A DNA stretch of 64,000 nucleotides from positions 1-64,000 of the forward strand of contig JAZKAT010000006.1 of assembly GCA_040389045.1 (NCBI GenBank), written 5' to 3'. This document shows, piece after piece, positions 42,583 through 51,023 of this stretch (position 1 is its first letter; each line of letters opens with the position of its first letter). The notes below the pieces were generated by a model. The model made no database searches, had not been told where the DNA came from, and saw only the letters and a program-made list of their open reading frames with translations. This DNA comes from UBA5158 sp040389045 (lineage in GTDB: Bacteria; Pseudomonadota; Gammaproteobacteria; DSM-16500). Made by a program: the position numbers and the translations under genes.

Positions 42583-42807
42583 ATGAATAAAGATATTCTT
42601 AAAGGCAAATGGACCGAACTTGAAGGCAAAGTTAAAACCCAATGGGGTAAATTAACTGACAATGATATTACTACGATTAATGGTAACTATGATCAGTTAG
42701 AAGGTAAGTTACAACAATTGTATGGATACAAAAAAGAACAAGCTAATAAGGAAATTACCACCTTCCTAACCAAAAATGGTGTGGCAACAGACGACGATGC
42801 CTTATAA
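42583..42807 (+). CDS. CsbD-family stress protein
   Basis: 74 residues, CsbD signature: KGKWTELEGKVKTQWGKLTD and EGKLQQLYGYKKEQA. Small soluble proteins induced by general stress. AAGGAG upstream. Ends in a strong bidirectional terminator. Confidence 0.9.
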   Translation: MNKDILKGKWTELEGKVKTQWGKLTDNDITTINGNYDQLEGKLQQLYGYKKEQANKEITTFLTKNGVATDDDAL

Positions 42808-42824
42808 TTTTTTTAACTATAACT

Positions 42825-42860
42825 ATGCCCTCGTCATATTTGAGATGAGGGCATTTTTTT
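42825..42860 (+). terminator. bidirectional rho-independent terminator
   Basis: ATGCCCTC(G)TCAT and ATGAGGGCAT form the stem, followed by seven T. It serves csbD and, on the other strand, the aspartoacylase-family gene ending at 42859. Confidence 0.85.
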
Positions 42861-43881
42861 ATGTGTTATCTCTTACTTCATCTAACAATTCATCTATATA
42901 AGTAGAAACATTGCGGATTTTTCTTAGCGTGGCGATATGAAACAAAGCATCCCCTTCGTAAACCAGTGGATGTAAAGTTTGTCCGATAATCATTCCCTCA
43001 AAAGGCGCGGTCACTTTAATGGTTTTATTCATTAAAAAGGGATCATGTATATAAGCTAATACATCATCTTTCTTCACCGCTTTTGCCAGCGAAACAATGT
43101 TTTGTATCATACCGCTGGCAGGAGCACGCACCCAACGCGTTGTTTCAGTGATAACCGATTTGGAGGTCATTAATTTTTTGCCGGGATGGGTGGCAATCAT
43201 ATCCAAATGATATAACACATTCAAAATGCCACGCAGGCCCATAATAATGGCTAATTCATTGAAGCGCAGCGCTTCGCCACCTTCATAAACTAATACCGGA
43301 ATACCTAATTTACTGCCGTACTCGCGTAGCGAACCCGGACGAACTCTCGCATTCAAAATGACGGGGACTCCGAATGCTTTCGCTACATTTTTTACGCCTG
43401 ACACATCGAGATTGACTCGTAGCTGCGGCATATTGATATGGCCGAGCGCGCCAGTATGCAGATCAATCACATAATCGCTTTGCGAAATAATTTCTGATGC
43501 AATCATATGGGCTAACTGTGCGGTCATTGAGCCATTTTTATTGCCCGGAAAACAGCGGTTTAAATCACGACGGTCAGGTGAATAACGCGATTGCAAAATG
43601 AAAGCAAACACATTGGAAACCGGCATGATAATTAAGGTGCCGTTTAATTTTTTTAAGGAAGGTTGAGCATACAGATGTCGAATGATTTCCAGACCATTGA
43701 CTTCATCGCCATGATTAACACCAATTACAAAGACGGTAGGGCCACTATGCTTGCCATGGATAACATGGGCGGGTAATTCCAGCTTGGTTTGCGTAAACAT
43801 GCCCACGGCCGGTAAAAAAATAGTTTTACGCGTCCCTGGCTCAATTTTTTGTCCGGCAATGCTAATCGTTTTATTAGCCAT
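42859..43881 (-). CDS. succinylglutamate desuccinylase/aspartoacylase family protein
   Basis: 340 residues. Zinc-carboxypeptidase-like fold: H57 and E60 in GVNHGDEVNG, H142 in VIDLHTGALGH, Arg/Asn pair SRYSPDRRDLNRCFPG. A C-terminal beta domain (~240-320) includes a lipoyl-like RAPASGMIQNI. It is of the AstE/AspA group that hydrolyses N-acyl amino acids, but no ast operon is near and the substrate is open. Eight bp after a small lipoprotein gene. Confidence 0.85.
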   Translation of the reverse strand: MANKTISIAGQKIEPGTRKTIFLPAVGMFTQTKLELPAHVIHGKHSGPTVFVIGVNHGDEVNGLEIIRHLYAQPSLKKLNGTLIIMPVSNVFAFILQSRYSPDRRDLNRCFPGNKNGSMTAQLAHMIASEIISQSDYVIDLHTGALGHINMPQLRVNLDVSGVKNVAKAFGVPVILNARVRPGSLREYGSKLGIPVLVYEGGEALRFNELAIIMGLRGILNVLYHLDMIATHPGKKLMTSKSVITETTRWVRAPASGMIQNIVSLAKAVKKDDVLAYIHDPFLMNKTIKVTAPFEGMIIGQTLHPLVYEGDALFHIATLRKIRNVSTYIDELLDEVRDNT

Positions 43882-43889
43882 AAGCTTCT

Positions 43890-44081
43890 TTAAAAGCCGG
43901 TTACGGGACTAATCATTTTGGCCGCAACAGCGGAGCCATTATTAACCGGTGGTGCTGCCGGCTTCTCAGTGGCCTTCAGTGGCGTATTTACTTGATCTTC
44001 CCGTGCCGCTTCGCTTGCCGCGCAGCCAGAAACAAAAATAATACTAACACTGGCTAAATAGATTAAAAAAATACGCATCAT
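43890..44081 (-). CDS. small lipoprotein
   Basis: 63 residues. Signal peptide IFLIYLASVSIIFVSGC with a lipobox (VSGC), so lipidated at Cys 20. The short mature part is Ala/Pro-rich. AAGGAT before ATG. Upstream member of the operon with the aspartoacylase-family gene. Function unknown. Confidence 0.75.
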   Translation of the reverse strand: MMRIFLIYLASVSIIFVSGCAASEAAREDQVNTPLKATEKPAAPPVNNGSAVAAKMISPVTGF

Positions 44082-44196
44082 TGTTAAATCCTTTTGAAAT
44101 CAACGTCTTAACTTACACAGCAGTGGGGAGGTTTTTAAATTACTAAAGTGATAAACTATTATAATAGGTATTAAAAATTTAATAAAAGGATTATTT

Positions 44197-44370
44197 ATGT
44201 TGCGCTGGGTATTAATATTCTTAATTGTTGCAATTGTTGCTGGCGTACTCGGTTTCGGTGGAATTGCGGTGGCTTCGGCGCAAATTGCTAAAGTTATTTT
44301 TGCAATTTTCCTGATTCTTTTCATTGTTTCCTTGATCATGCATTTGTTACGCGGCAGCAAACTACCCTAA
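44197..44370 (+). CDS. DUF1328 small membrane protein (copy 2)
   Basis: 57 residues, two hydrophobic halves: MLRWVLIFLIVAIVAGVLGF and AQIAKVIFAIFLILFIVS. Same family as 37414-37575 and 44412-44567. AAAGGA before ATG. The Gly-rich first helix is nearly identical to copy 3, indicating tandem duplication. Confidence 0.88.
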   Translation: MLRWVLIFLIVAIVAGVLGFGGIAVASAQIAKVIFAIFLILFIVSLIMHLLRGSKLP

Positions 44371-44411
44371 TTCGTTAGGGTTTTTGCACTACAACATAAA
44401 AGGGGACTGTT

Positions 44412-44567
44412 ATGTTAGAGTGGGCGCTAATATTTTTGATTGTGGCTATCGTCGCTGGCGTATTGGGATTTACTAAAATCGCCGTTGCTGCGACTGACAT
44501 GGCGCGGATTGTTTTCGTCATCTTTTTAATATTGTTTTTAGTTTCCATCATCTATAACTATATTTAA
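44412..44567 (+). CDS. DUF1328 small membrane protein (copy 3)
   Basis: 51 residues: MLEWALIFLIVAIVAGVLGF, then MARIVFVIFLILFLVSII. AGGGGA nine bases before ATG. Its TAA is immediately followed by the ATG of the LigD-polymerase gene (TAAATG), so the two are probably co-translated. Confidence 0.87.
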   Translation: MLEWALIFLIVAIVAGVLGFTKIAVAATDMARIVFVIFLILFLVSIIYNYI

Positions 44568-45428
44568 ATGAAAACTGACGCGGTTACCTTAACCCATCCC
44601 GAACGAATTTTATATCCGGCCAGTGGCGTCACTAAGTTGGATTTAGCTGCATACTATGAAACTGTACAGGAATGGATGCTGCCCTTAGTCAGCAAAAGAT
44701 TGTTAACCCTGGTACGCAGTCCACAAGGCGACCTGCAAAAATGTTTTTATCAAAAACATTTGCAGGAACCCAATAAATCACTATTTCAACTGCAAGTTCG
44801 CGAAAAAACCGCAACCCGGGATTATCTTTATCTAAAGAATGTTGATGGTTTAATTGCGCTGGTACAAATGGGCGTACTGGAAATCCATTGCTGGGGCAGC
44901 AACATTAAAAACGTAGAACGCCCTGATCTCATCGTCTTTGATCTAGACCCCGCTCCTGATGTTAACTGGTCGAAAGTGATGACGGCCGCCAAATTTATCA
45001 GAGATCAATTGGCGACATTGCATTTAACCAGCTTTGTAAAAACGACTGGCGGTAAAGGTTTGCATGTAGTGGTACCGATAAAACCCCGCTATTCCTGGGA
45101 AATCGTCAAACAATTTTCCCATGATTTCGTGGATAATATGGTGGCGGAAAATCCCCGCGCTTATGTCGCCACGATTTCCAAAGCAAAACGCACGGGAAAA
45201 ATTTTTCTGGATTATTTACGTAACCAACACGGGGCGACTGCGGTTGCACCCTACTCTACGCGGGCGCGCGAGTATGCCACGGTAGCAACGCCTATCCATT
45301 GGGATGAATTAACTGCCAAATTAAAACCGGAAAAATTTACGGTGAAGACACTTCCGAAACGCTTAATTACTTTGAAGAGTGATCCCTGGGAAGATTTCTT
45401 GGAAATTTCGCAAACATTGCCGCGCTGA
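44568..45428 (+). CDS. stand-alone LigD-type primase-polymerase domain
   Basis: 286 residues, matching the polymerase (AEP) domain of bacterial LigD: LTHPERILYP at the N-terminus, catalytic DLDPAP (~125), TTGGKGLHVVVPI (~160-172), and the late LDYLRNQHGATAVAPYSTRA. No ligase or nuclease domain is attached and no ku gene is seen in the window. It would extend DNA ends in non-homologous end joining. It starts directly after a DUF1328 gene. The last ~20 codons are copied after the assembly gap. Confidence 0.9.
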   Translation: MKTDAVTLTHPERILYPASGVTKLDLAAYYETVQEWMLPLVSKRLLTLVRSPQGDLQKCFYQKHLQEPNKSLFQLQVREKTATRDYLYLKNVDGLIALVQMGVLEIHCWGSNIKNVERPDLIVFDLDPAPDVNWSKVMTAAKFIRDQLATLHLTSFVKTTGGKGLHVVVPIKPRYSWEIVKQFSHDFVDNMVAENPRAYVATISKAKRTGKIFLDYLRNQHGATAVAPYSTRAREYATVATPIHWDELTAKLKPEKFTVKTLPKRLITLKSDPWEDFLEISQTLPR

Positions 45429-45650
45429 CACTCCTGTCATTCCTGACACTCACTGTCATTCCNNNNNNNNNNNNNNNNNNNNNNNNNNNNNNNNNNNNNN
45501 NNNNNNNNNNNNNNNNNNNNNNNNNNNNNNNNNNNNNNNNNNNNNNNNNNNNNNNNNNNNNNTCGCAAACATTGCCGCGCTGACACTCCTGTCATTCCTG
45601 ACACTCACTGTCATTCCTGACACTCACTGTCATTCCTGACACTCACTGTC
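45429..45650. repeat. 19-bp minisatellite interrupted by an assembly gap
   Basis: Units of TGACACTCACTGTCATTCC (one 18-bp variant without the A) occur about twice before the gap and four times after it. The last unit runs straight into the palindromic element at 45648. Each unit ends in GTCATTCC, the terminal bases of that element. Copy number is unreliable because of the gap. Confidence 0.8.
45463..45562. other. assembly gap (100 N) with duplicated 55-bp ends
   Basis: Exactly 100 N, a placeholder length. The 55 bases before it (45408-45462) are identical to the 55 bases after it (45563-45617), including the end of the LigD-like gene. Contig ends that overlap by one k-mer and were not merged would give this, so the true sequence may be shorter by the gap plus one copy. 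Confidence 0.9.
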
Positions 45651-45734
45651 ATTCCCGCGCAGGCGGGAATCCATTGTGAGTTTACCGCAGCTTCTGAGTT
45701 TCAATGAATGGATTCCCGCCTGCGCGGGAATGAC
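45648..45734. repeat. palindromic element, copy A (28-bp arms)
   Basis: Arms 45648-45675 (GTCATTCCCGCGCAGGCGGG plus AATCCATT) and 45707-45734 are perfect inverted repeats around a 31-bp loop. A second full copy is at 59294-59380 and a short form is at 50509-50534. REP/MITE-like; also able to act as a bidirectional terminator between convergent genes. Confidence 0.88.
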
Positions 45735-45742
45735 AAGGGTAA

Positions 45743-46405
45743 CTAAAATCTATATCCCAACCGTAAATAAACCGAATATAAAAATGGTATATAATCATCG
45801 GTGGGGGTTAATTCTGATTGGCCATAACCACCCGTGTAATTGACCGCAAATTCCGTCATCACATGCGGAGTAAAATTATAATTGAAACCGACATTAAAAG
45901 TAGGACTGGGTCGCCATTGATTGGTCAGTATGTCGGCCCTGTGCACGCCAGCAATACCCACACTGGAAAAAGCCCGCACCGTGGTACGCGGAATAATAAC
46001 CATGAATTTTCCTAATAAACCCACACTTTCCGTATTCGTAGTAAATTGCGTTTTGTGATTGTTCCGGAAAAAAAATAAACTCTTTTTACTAAAATGTAAA
46101 ACGGCTTGCGGATATTTCGTATAATTCATTTCAAATGCAAACTGCGGAATTATTTCATAACCCGCAAATACCCCGCCGGTAGCGCCGCCTTCAGTCACGC
46201 TGGTGGGTGTCGATAAAGCCAGAGCTGAACTGGCTTTATGCTTGGAGGGTACCAGCACACTCCAGGTAGTGGAACCATAGCCCGCCATAACACCTACATA
46301 AATCGGATAACGAAATTTATCTTCATCCGCAGCATATGCCTTAGTAAACAATTCTAAAAAAATTGTTATCAAGACGACCGTAACAAAAAATTTCTTTTGT
46401 AGCAT
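45743..46405 (-). CDS. outer-membrane beta-barrel protein
   Basis: 220 residues. Signal peptide to KAYAAD (~26). Alternating beta-strand pattern with Gly/aromatic girdles (YVGVMAGYG, GVFAGYEIIPQFAFEMNY, FNVGFNYNFTPHVMTEFAVNY), ending in YLRLGYRF with terminal Phe, the BAM recognition signature. Likely an eight-stranded OmpA/OmpW-like porin or adhesin. Single gene. Confidence 0.83.
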   Translation of the reverse strand: MLQKKFFVTVVLITIFLELFTKAYAADEDKFRYPIYVGVMAGYGSTTWSVLVPSKHKASSALALSTPTSVTEGGATGGVFAGYEIIPQFAFEMNYTKYPQAVLHFSKKSLFFFRNNHKTQFTTNTESVGLLGKFMVIIPRTTVRAFSSVGIAGVHRADILTNQWRPSPTFNVGFNYNFTPHVMTEFAVNYTGGYGQSELTPTDDYIPFLYSVYLRLGYRF

Positions 46406-46441
46406 AATGGCTCTTTAAAAGGTTTTAATTTTAGTCCTTCA

Positions 46442-46807
46442 TTAACAAGCGGCGCCTGTTGATTGACATGAACCACCATCCGAATTCGCGCCACCATTAC
46501 GGTAACAATTCCAATCGTCTATACAAACTTGCCTGGGCACACCGCCTTCAACGGATTCACCAAATTCACAGGCTTCAGCCAGTGAATTATGGAAATTATC
46601 CATCATGAGTTGGTAAACCTGGGGCATATTTTCACAAACAGCTCCATCCATACCTTCCTCAATACAATGACAATAACCTGATGCCTTAAAACCACTACAA
46701 AAATCTCCACTGGTGGTGGCCGGTGCTTGTGGGCAGCTATGACGTAGCATAGCAAAGCTGGAACAACTGATGAAACATAACCATAAAACCATTATTTTTT
46801 TAACCAT
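46442..46807 (-). CDS. small secreted cysteine-rich protein
   Basis: 121 residues from the Met at 46807 (the frame extends upstream into the next gene). Signal peptide KKIMVLWLCFISCSSFA. The mature part has ten cysteines, including YCHC, and ends Gly/Ser-rich with a C-terminal Cys. Disulfide-stabilised, periplasmic or secreted. No family recognised. Lies 28 bp behind the sugar dehydrogenase gene. Confidence 0.65.
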   Translation of the reverse strand: MVKKIMVLWLCFISCSSFAMLRHSCPQAPATTSGDFCSGFKASGYCHCIEEGMDGAVCENMPQVYQLMMDNFHNSLAEACEFGESVEGGVPRQVCIDDWNCYRNGGANSDGGSCQSTGAAC

Positions 46808-46835
46808 TCGTACCCACCCTCGAAGTTGAGAAAAA

Positions 46836-47942
46836 CTATCTATAACTAACACGATAAACCACGCTTGCCAAGTCATCCGATATTAATAACGCGCCATCTG
46901 GCATCACCAGCACATCTACCGGACGCCCCCATGCCTGCTGATTTTGCAACCAGCCGGTAATAAAAGGTTTGGCTTTAATGGGTTTAGTGCCAGTACGTGT
47001 TACCAACGTGATCTGGTAACCTACTTTTGAACTCCGGTTCCACGAACCGTGCTCAGCAATAAATATTTGATTGCGGTAATCGCTAGGAAATTGTGTACCG
47101 GTATAAAATCGCATTCCCAACGGTGCAACATGAGCGGGTAATTCCAGGGTCGGTGGGGTGAAAGTCTTAAAAGGTGCGAATTTGCCAAATTCTGGATCGG
47201 GTAAATCCGCCCCATCATAAAATGGAAAGCCAAAATTCATCCCTTTCATTGCGCTATCTAATTTATCCGGAGGAGAATTGTCACCCATCCAATCCCGTCC
47301 ATTGTCGGTAAACCATAATTTACGATCAATGGGGTCCCAGTCAAAGCCTTCGCTATTGCGTATGCCTTTCGCAAAAATTTCTACATTGCTGCCGTCAGGG
47401 TCCATGCGCATAATGGTCCCATAGCGTTCGTCCGCTTGCTGGCACACATTACATGGCATACCAAGCGTGATATAGAGTTTGCCATCTGGATTAAAACCAA
47501 TATAACGCCAGCCATGCATAGCTTCGGTCGGTAAATCTTCTTTGATGACCACCGGTTCCGGAGGATTGGCTAGACGCTCTTCAATATTATCCATACGCAA
47601 TAGCCGGCTGATTTCAGCTACATATAAATCACCTTTATAAAAAGCGACACCGTTTGGCGAATTCAAGCCATCAGCAAGCGTAATAACACGGGTGTGATAG
47701 GCGGCAGTTGTATCAGGGACAATGGCATAAACTTTGCCATTTTCACGGGTACCCACAAATACCGTGCCCTTTTCACCTAGAGTCAGTGAGCGTGCGCCAG
47801 GGACCGGGTAAGCATAGATTTCAATGCTGAAACCCTTGGGCAAACGCAATAATTTTAGCGGTAAAGGAGAAGCTGGCGGTTGCGGCGCAGCAAAACAGAC
47901 TGGCATGAATATCAAGCCTAAAAGCAGTATCCAAAATCGCAT
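46836..47942 (-). CDS. PQQ-type sorbosone/glucose dehydrogenase-like protein
   Basis: 368 residues from the ATG at 47942; the ATG at 47960 would add six acidic residues ahead of the signal peptide. Signal peptide RFWILLLGLIFMPVCFAA. Six-bladed beta-propeller of the soluble GDH/sorbosone dehydrogenase family: LPKGFSIEIYAYPVPGARSL, WRYIGFNPDGKLYITLG, GIRNSEGFDWDP, FTDNGRDWMGD, FIAEHGSWNR, VLVMPDGALLISDD. Oxidises sugars in the periplasm, if PQQ is available. Confidence 0.87.
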   Translation of the reverse strand: MRFWILLLGLIFMPVCFAAPQPPASPLPLKLLRLPKGFSIEIYAYPVPGARSLTLGEKGTVFVGTRENGKVYAIVPDTTAAYHTRVITLADGLNSPNGVAFYKGDLYVAEISRLLRMDNIEERLANPPEPVVIKEDLPTEAMHGWRYIGFNPDGKLYITLGMPCNVCQQADERYGTIMRMDPDGSNVEIFAKGIRNSEGFDWDPIDRKLWFTDNGRDWMGDNSPPDKLDSAMKGMNFGFPFYDGADLPDPEFGKFAPFKTFTPPTLELPAHVAPLGMRFYTGTQFPSDYRNQIFIAEHGSWNRSSKVGYQITLVTRTGTKPIKAKPFITGWLQNQQAWGRPVDVLVMPDGALLISDDLASVVYRVSYR

Positions 47943-48008
47943 AGGGGCTTGCTCATCCATGAGGAATATTGAGCGATTGTAGCACTCATTTTATAACAAA
48001 GAAAAAAG

Positions 48009-48509
48009 CTATTTTCGTCGAATATTTTTCGCTAATTTTTTACGGGCCATCTGACGCTTTAGTGGTGATAAATAGTCCACAAATAGCTTACCATTCAAAT
48101 GATCAATTTCATGCTGCAGACAATGCGCCAATAACCCATCACCCTTAATTTCCCGAAATTTTCCGGTTTCATCCTGGGTGCGCACAACTACCCTTAATGC
48201 CCGTGGCGCCCGGTCAAAAACACCCGGCACGGATAAACAACCTTCATCCATTAAATCTTCGCCTTCCGCTTGAATAATTTGCGGATTGATTATGCAAAAA
48301 TTTTCATTGCGCTTCTCGGAAACATCAATCACGGCTAATCTTAATGATAATCCAATCTGAGGAGCTGCCAATCCAATACCATCATTGTGATACATCGTTT
48401 CATACATATCTTCAATTAAAGTTTTTAATTTATCATCAAACACTGTGACTTCTTTGGTTGGTTGACGCAAGCGCTGATCCGGTAAATAAACAATTTTATG
48501 AAGCGTCAT
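48009..48509 (-). CDS. def: peptide deformylase
   Basis: 166 residues with all three deformylase motifs: GIGLAAPQIG (~43-52), EGCLSVPG (~88-95), QHEIDHLNG (~132-140), i.e. the metal-binding Cys, two His and Glu. Removes the formyl group from new proteins. ATG overlaps the stop of tag by 4 bp (ATGA). The common fmt neighbour is absent. Confidence 0.96.
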   Translation of the reverse strand: MTLHKIVYLPDQRLRQPTKEVTVFDDKLKTLIEDMYETMYHNDGIGLAAPQIGLSLRLAVIDVSEKRNENFCIINPQIIQAEGEDLMDEGCLSVPGVFDRAPRALRVVVRTQDETGKFREIKGDGLLAHCLQHEIDHLNGKLFVDYLSPLKRQMARKKLAKNIRRK

Positions 48510-49105
48510 GAGGTTTCCTTTTTACGGTTTTTTTTAACGATAGCCTTTTGATGACAAAAACAATCCATCGTATGATCATTCACCATGCCTACCGCTTGCA
48601 TAAATGCGTAACAAATAGTGCTGCCAACAAATTTAAAACCACGTTTTTTTAAATCTTTAGACATCTTGTCAGAAATTTCCGTGCGGGCTGGAATTTGTGA
48701 AAAACTGCGCCGATTATTTTGCAGGGTGGCGCCATCGACAAAATGCCAAATATATTTTGCAAATGTACCCCACTCTTTTTGCACGGCCAGCACCGCGCGA
48801 GCATTACCCACCGCGGAAGTCACTTTCAAACGATTGCGAATAATGCCTTCATTCTGTAATAGTTTGTCAATTTTAGCTGGCGAGTAACGCGCGACTTTTT
48901 CGACCACAAAATCATCGAAGCATTTTTGATAGTTCGCGCGTTTTTTTAAAACGGTCAACCAGCTTAATCCAGCCTGAGCACCTTCCAAAATTAAAAATTC
49001 AAAAAGTTTTTTATCATTATGAACTGACACACCCCATTCAGTATCATGATAATCAACATATATTGGATCTGCTGTCACCCATTTACAACGCGTAAGCTTT
49101 TGCAT
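48506..49105 (-). CDS. tag: DNA-3-methyladenine glycosylase I
   Basis: 199 residues, Tag family: CKWVTADPIYVDYHDTEWG at the N-terminus with the zinc Cys/His, FLILEGAQAGLSWLTVLKKR, GFKFVGSTICYAFMQAVGMV and NDHTMDCFCH with the distal zinc ligands. Base excision repair of alkylated adenine. First of a two-gene unit with def. Confidence 0.95.
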   Translation of the reverse strand: MQKLTRCKWVTADPIYVDYHDTEWGVSVHNDKKLFEFLILEGAQAGLSWLTVLKKRANYQKCFDDFVVEKVARYSPAKIDKLLQNEGIIRNRLKVTSAVGNARAVLAVQKEWGTFAKYIWHFVDGATLQNNRRSFSQIPARTEISDKMSKDLKKRGFKFVGSTICYAFMQAVGMVNDHTMDCFCHQKAIVKKNRKKETS

Positions 49106-49249
49106 ATATCCTCTTCAAAAAATCCACTCGGTTATAGCTTAAATTATAAACAAAAATATTTGGTACTTTCTATCCTAAAAAAAAGTCTTTATATTAGGGG
49201 CTGATAGTCCCTAATGATTTTCAACACATGATTGAACAAGGAGGTTCGC

Positions 49250-50482
49250 ATGAAGTCATCCACCGCGTCACCGTTACTTTGGTTAATAGGTTTAGCAATC
49301 GGCGCGCTACCATTTTCATCAGCCAATGCGATTATATATCATGGGCCGATAGTTGTTGATGACAATTATATCAAAATGAATGGCAATATTATCACTGGCA
49401 ACTATCAAGGCACCATGACTTCACCGGCCATTAATGTCCAATCTGGCTCACCCGTTACTATTATTAATTCAGTTGTCACTGGGCCGGGAGATTTGATTTA
49501 CGGTCAAGGCGTTGATCTCACGGTTATTCACACTAGTGGTATTTCAACCAATCCCAATGTTGCCGGCCAGCAAAAAGGCATGTTCATCCATATTGAAGGC
49601 GCAGTTAGTCTCGATATAGAAAATAACACGGCGCAAGGTCCAAGATTTGGCATTTATATTAATAGCTATGTTGGTAATTTTAACCATACTGAACCGATGC
49701 GAATTATCAATAATGTTTTCTCAAATATCGATGCTCGCCCTAGTGATGGCCAAGGGGGTTACGTCACATCTGGCGAGTGGAATGGTCATGGCATTCAACT
49801 TAATCAAGTACACAATACTCCTAATGTTGAAATTGCCTGGAACCAGATCATCAATACTCCACGCATGAGTCAATGTTCGGATATTATCAACATTTACGAA
49901 AGTAGTGGCACCGCAACCAGCCATATATTAATTCATGATAATTATGTGCAAGGCGCGTATCCGGCTAATCCAGGTGATAAATACACTGGCGGTGGCATTA
50001 TCACGGATGGCTCGCCAAATGATACCGCCCAGAATGCGACGGCGTATATCGATGTTTATAACAATCAAGTTGTAAGTAGCGCGAATTATGGATTATCCAT
50101 TGCCGCCGGCCATGATAATCATTTTTATAGCAACCGAGTTATTTCCAGCGGATATTTGTCGGACCATACGTTCATACCAATGAGTTATTCTAATGGCATC
50201 AACAATTACAATAATTACAACCAGCCAGCAACGACTTTTTACAACAACCTGACGGAATTGAATAATCCAGTTGGTCTAATTGCCAGTCAAGGAAGTGGGC
50301 CTAACGGCGGCGCCAGCGGAATCCCAAGACGTTCCGATTATTATTTACCGGGACAAAGCGGTAATACGAATGTCAGCTTTCAACCAGCTAATGCACAAAA
50401 TCCTACAAATGCTAATGAACAGCAGGAGTTGGCATTGTGGCAGACTAAGTTGAAGGCTAAGCATAAGAAGATTGGGGTTTAA
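49250..50482 (+). CDS. secreted right-handed beta-helix protein
   Basis: 410 residues from ATG 49250 (AAGGAGG five bases upstream; a TTG at 49232 is in frame). Signal peptide LLWLIGLAIGALPFSSANA. The mature part shows repeated short beta-rungs with Asn/Ile ladders (GNIITGNYQG, LDIENNTAQGPRFGIYIN, IDVYNNQVVSSANYGLSI), typical of pectate-lyase-like parallel beta-helices (NosD/PbH1). Probably binds or cleaves polysaccharide; no catalytic site can be assigned. Followed by the short palindrome at 50509. Confidence 0.78.
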   Translation: MKSSTASPLLWLIGLAIGALPFSSANAIIYHGPIVVDDNYIKMNGNIITGNYQGTMTSPAINVQSGSPVTIINSVVTGPGDLIYGQGVDLTVIHTSGISTNPNVAGQQKGMFIHIEGAVSLDIENNTAQGPRFGIYINSYVGNFNHTEPMRIINNVFSNIDARPSDGQGGYVTSGEWNGHGIQLNQVHNTPNVEIAWNQIINTPRMSQCSDIINIYESSGTATSHILIHDNYVQGAYPANPGDKYTGGGIITDGSPNDTAQNATAYIDVYNNQVVSSANYGLSIAAGHDNHFYSNRVISSGYLSDHTFIPMSYSNGINNYNNYNQPATTFYNNLTELNNPVGLIASQGSGPNGGASGIPRRSDYYLPGQSGNTNVSFQPANAQNPTNANEQQELALWQTKLKAKHKKIGV

Positions 50483-50508
50483 AAACGTTATCGTAACACA
50501 CCAACGTT

Positions 50509-50534
50509 GTCATTCCCGCCTGCGCGGGAATGAC
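50509..50534. repeat. short form of the palindromic element
   Basis: GTCATTCCCGC and GCGGGAATGAC around a 4-bp loop, the outer ends of the longer element at 45648 and 59294. Between convergent genes, so likely a shared terminator. Confidence 0.75.
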
Positions 50535-50539
50535 AAAAC

Positions 50540-50968
50540 TCAATGTTTATTTAATACCTTAGTTGTTAAACGACTAATACACACCAACTGCTTTTCACTT
50601 TCATCATGAATTCTGATTTCCCAGACATGGATAGAATGACCAATGTGTACCGCGCGGGCGGTGCCTATGACGTAACCTTGGGTCATGCTGTGAATATGGT
50701 TGGCGTTAATTTCAATACCTACCGCGCCTTGCTTGGTGGAATCAATACAGAGAAAAGAAGCAATGCTGCCTAGACTTTCCGCCAATACACAAGACGCTCC
50801 GCCATGCAGCAACCCTAAGGGCATTTTCGTGCGATCATCAACTGGCATTTTTGCTTTTAAAAAATCTTCACCTACTTCAATGACTTCAATACCCAGGAAT
50901 TTATCCATATATTTGTTGCCGAATTCCATTACTTCAGCAACGGTAAAATCTTTTGTCCATATCCGCAT
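50540..50968 (-). CDS. hotdog-fold thioesterase (PaaI/YdiI-like)
   Basis: 142 residues from ATG 50968 (GGGAGA eight bases upstream). Hotdog motif LGLLHGGASCVLAESLGSIA with the catalytic Glu, then GIEINANHIHSMTQGYV. Closest in style to MenI/YdiI acyl-CoA thioesterases. The precise acyl-CoA is unknown. Single gene before ggt on the same strand. Confidence 0.88.
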   Translation of the reverse strand: MRIWTKDFTVAEVMEFGNKYMDKFLGIEVIEVGEDFLKAKMPVDDRTKMPLGLLHGGASCVLAESLGSIASFLCIDSTKQGAVGIEINANHIHSMTQGYVIGTARAVHIGHSIHVWEIRIHDESEKQLVCISRLTTKVLNKH

Positions 50969-51023
50969 GATAATATTCTCCCTAACAGCGTTTAAATATA
51001 TGCCAGTTTGCAAAAATATTCCA

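Noticed and set aside
45429..45650. Tandem repeats that could suggest a CRISPR array.
   Set aside because: Units are directly contiguous with no spacers, and no cas genes are in the window.
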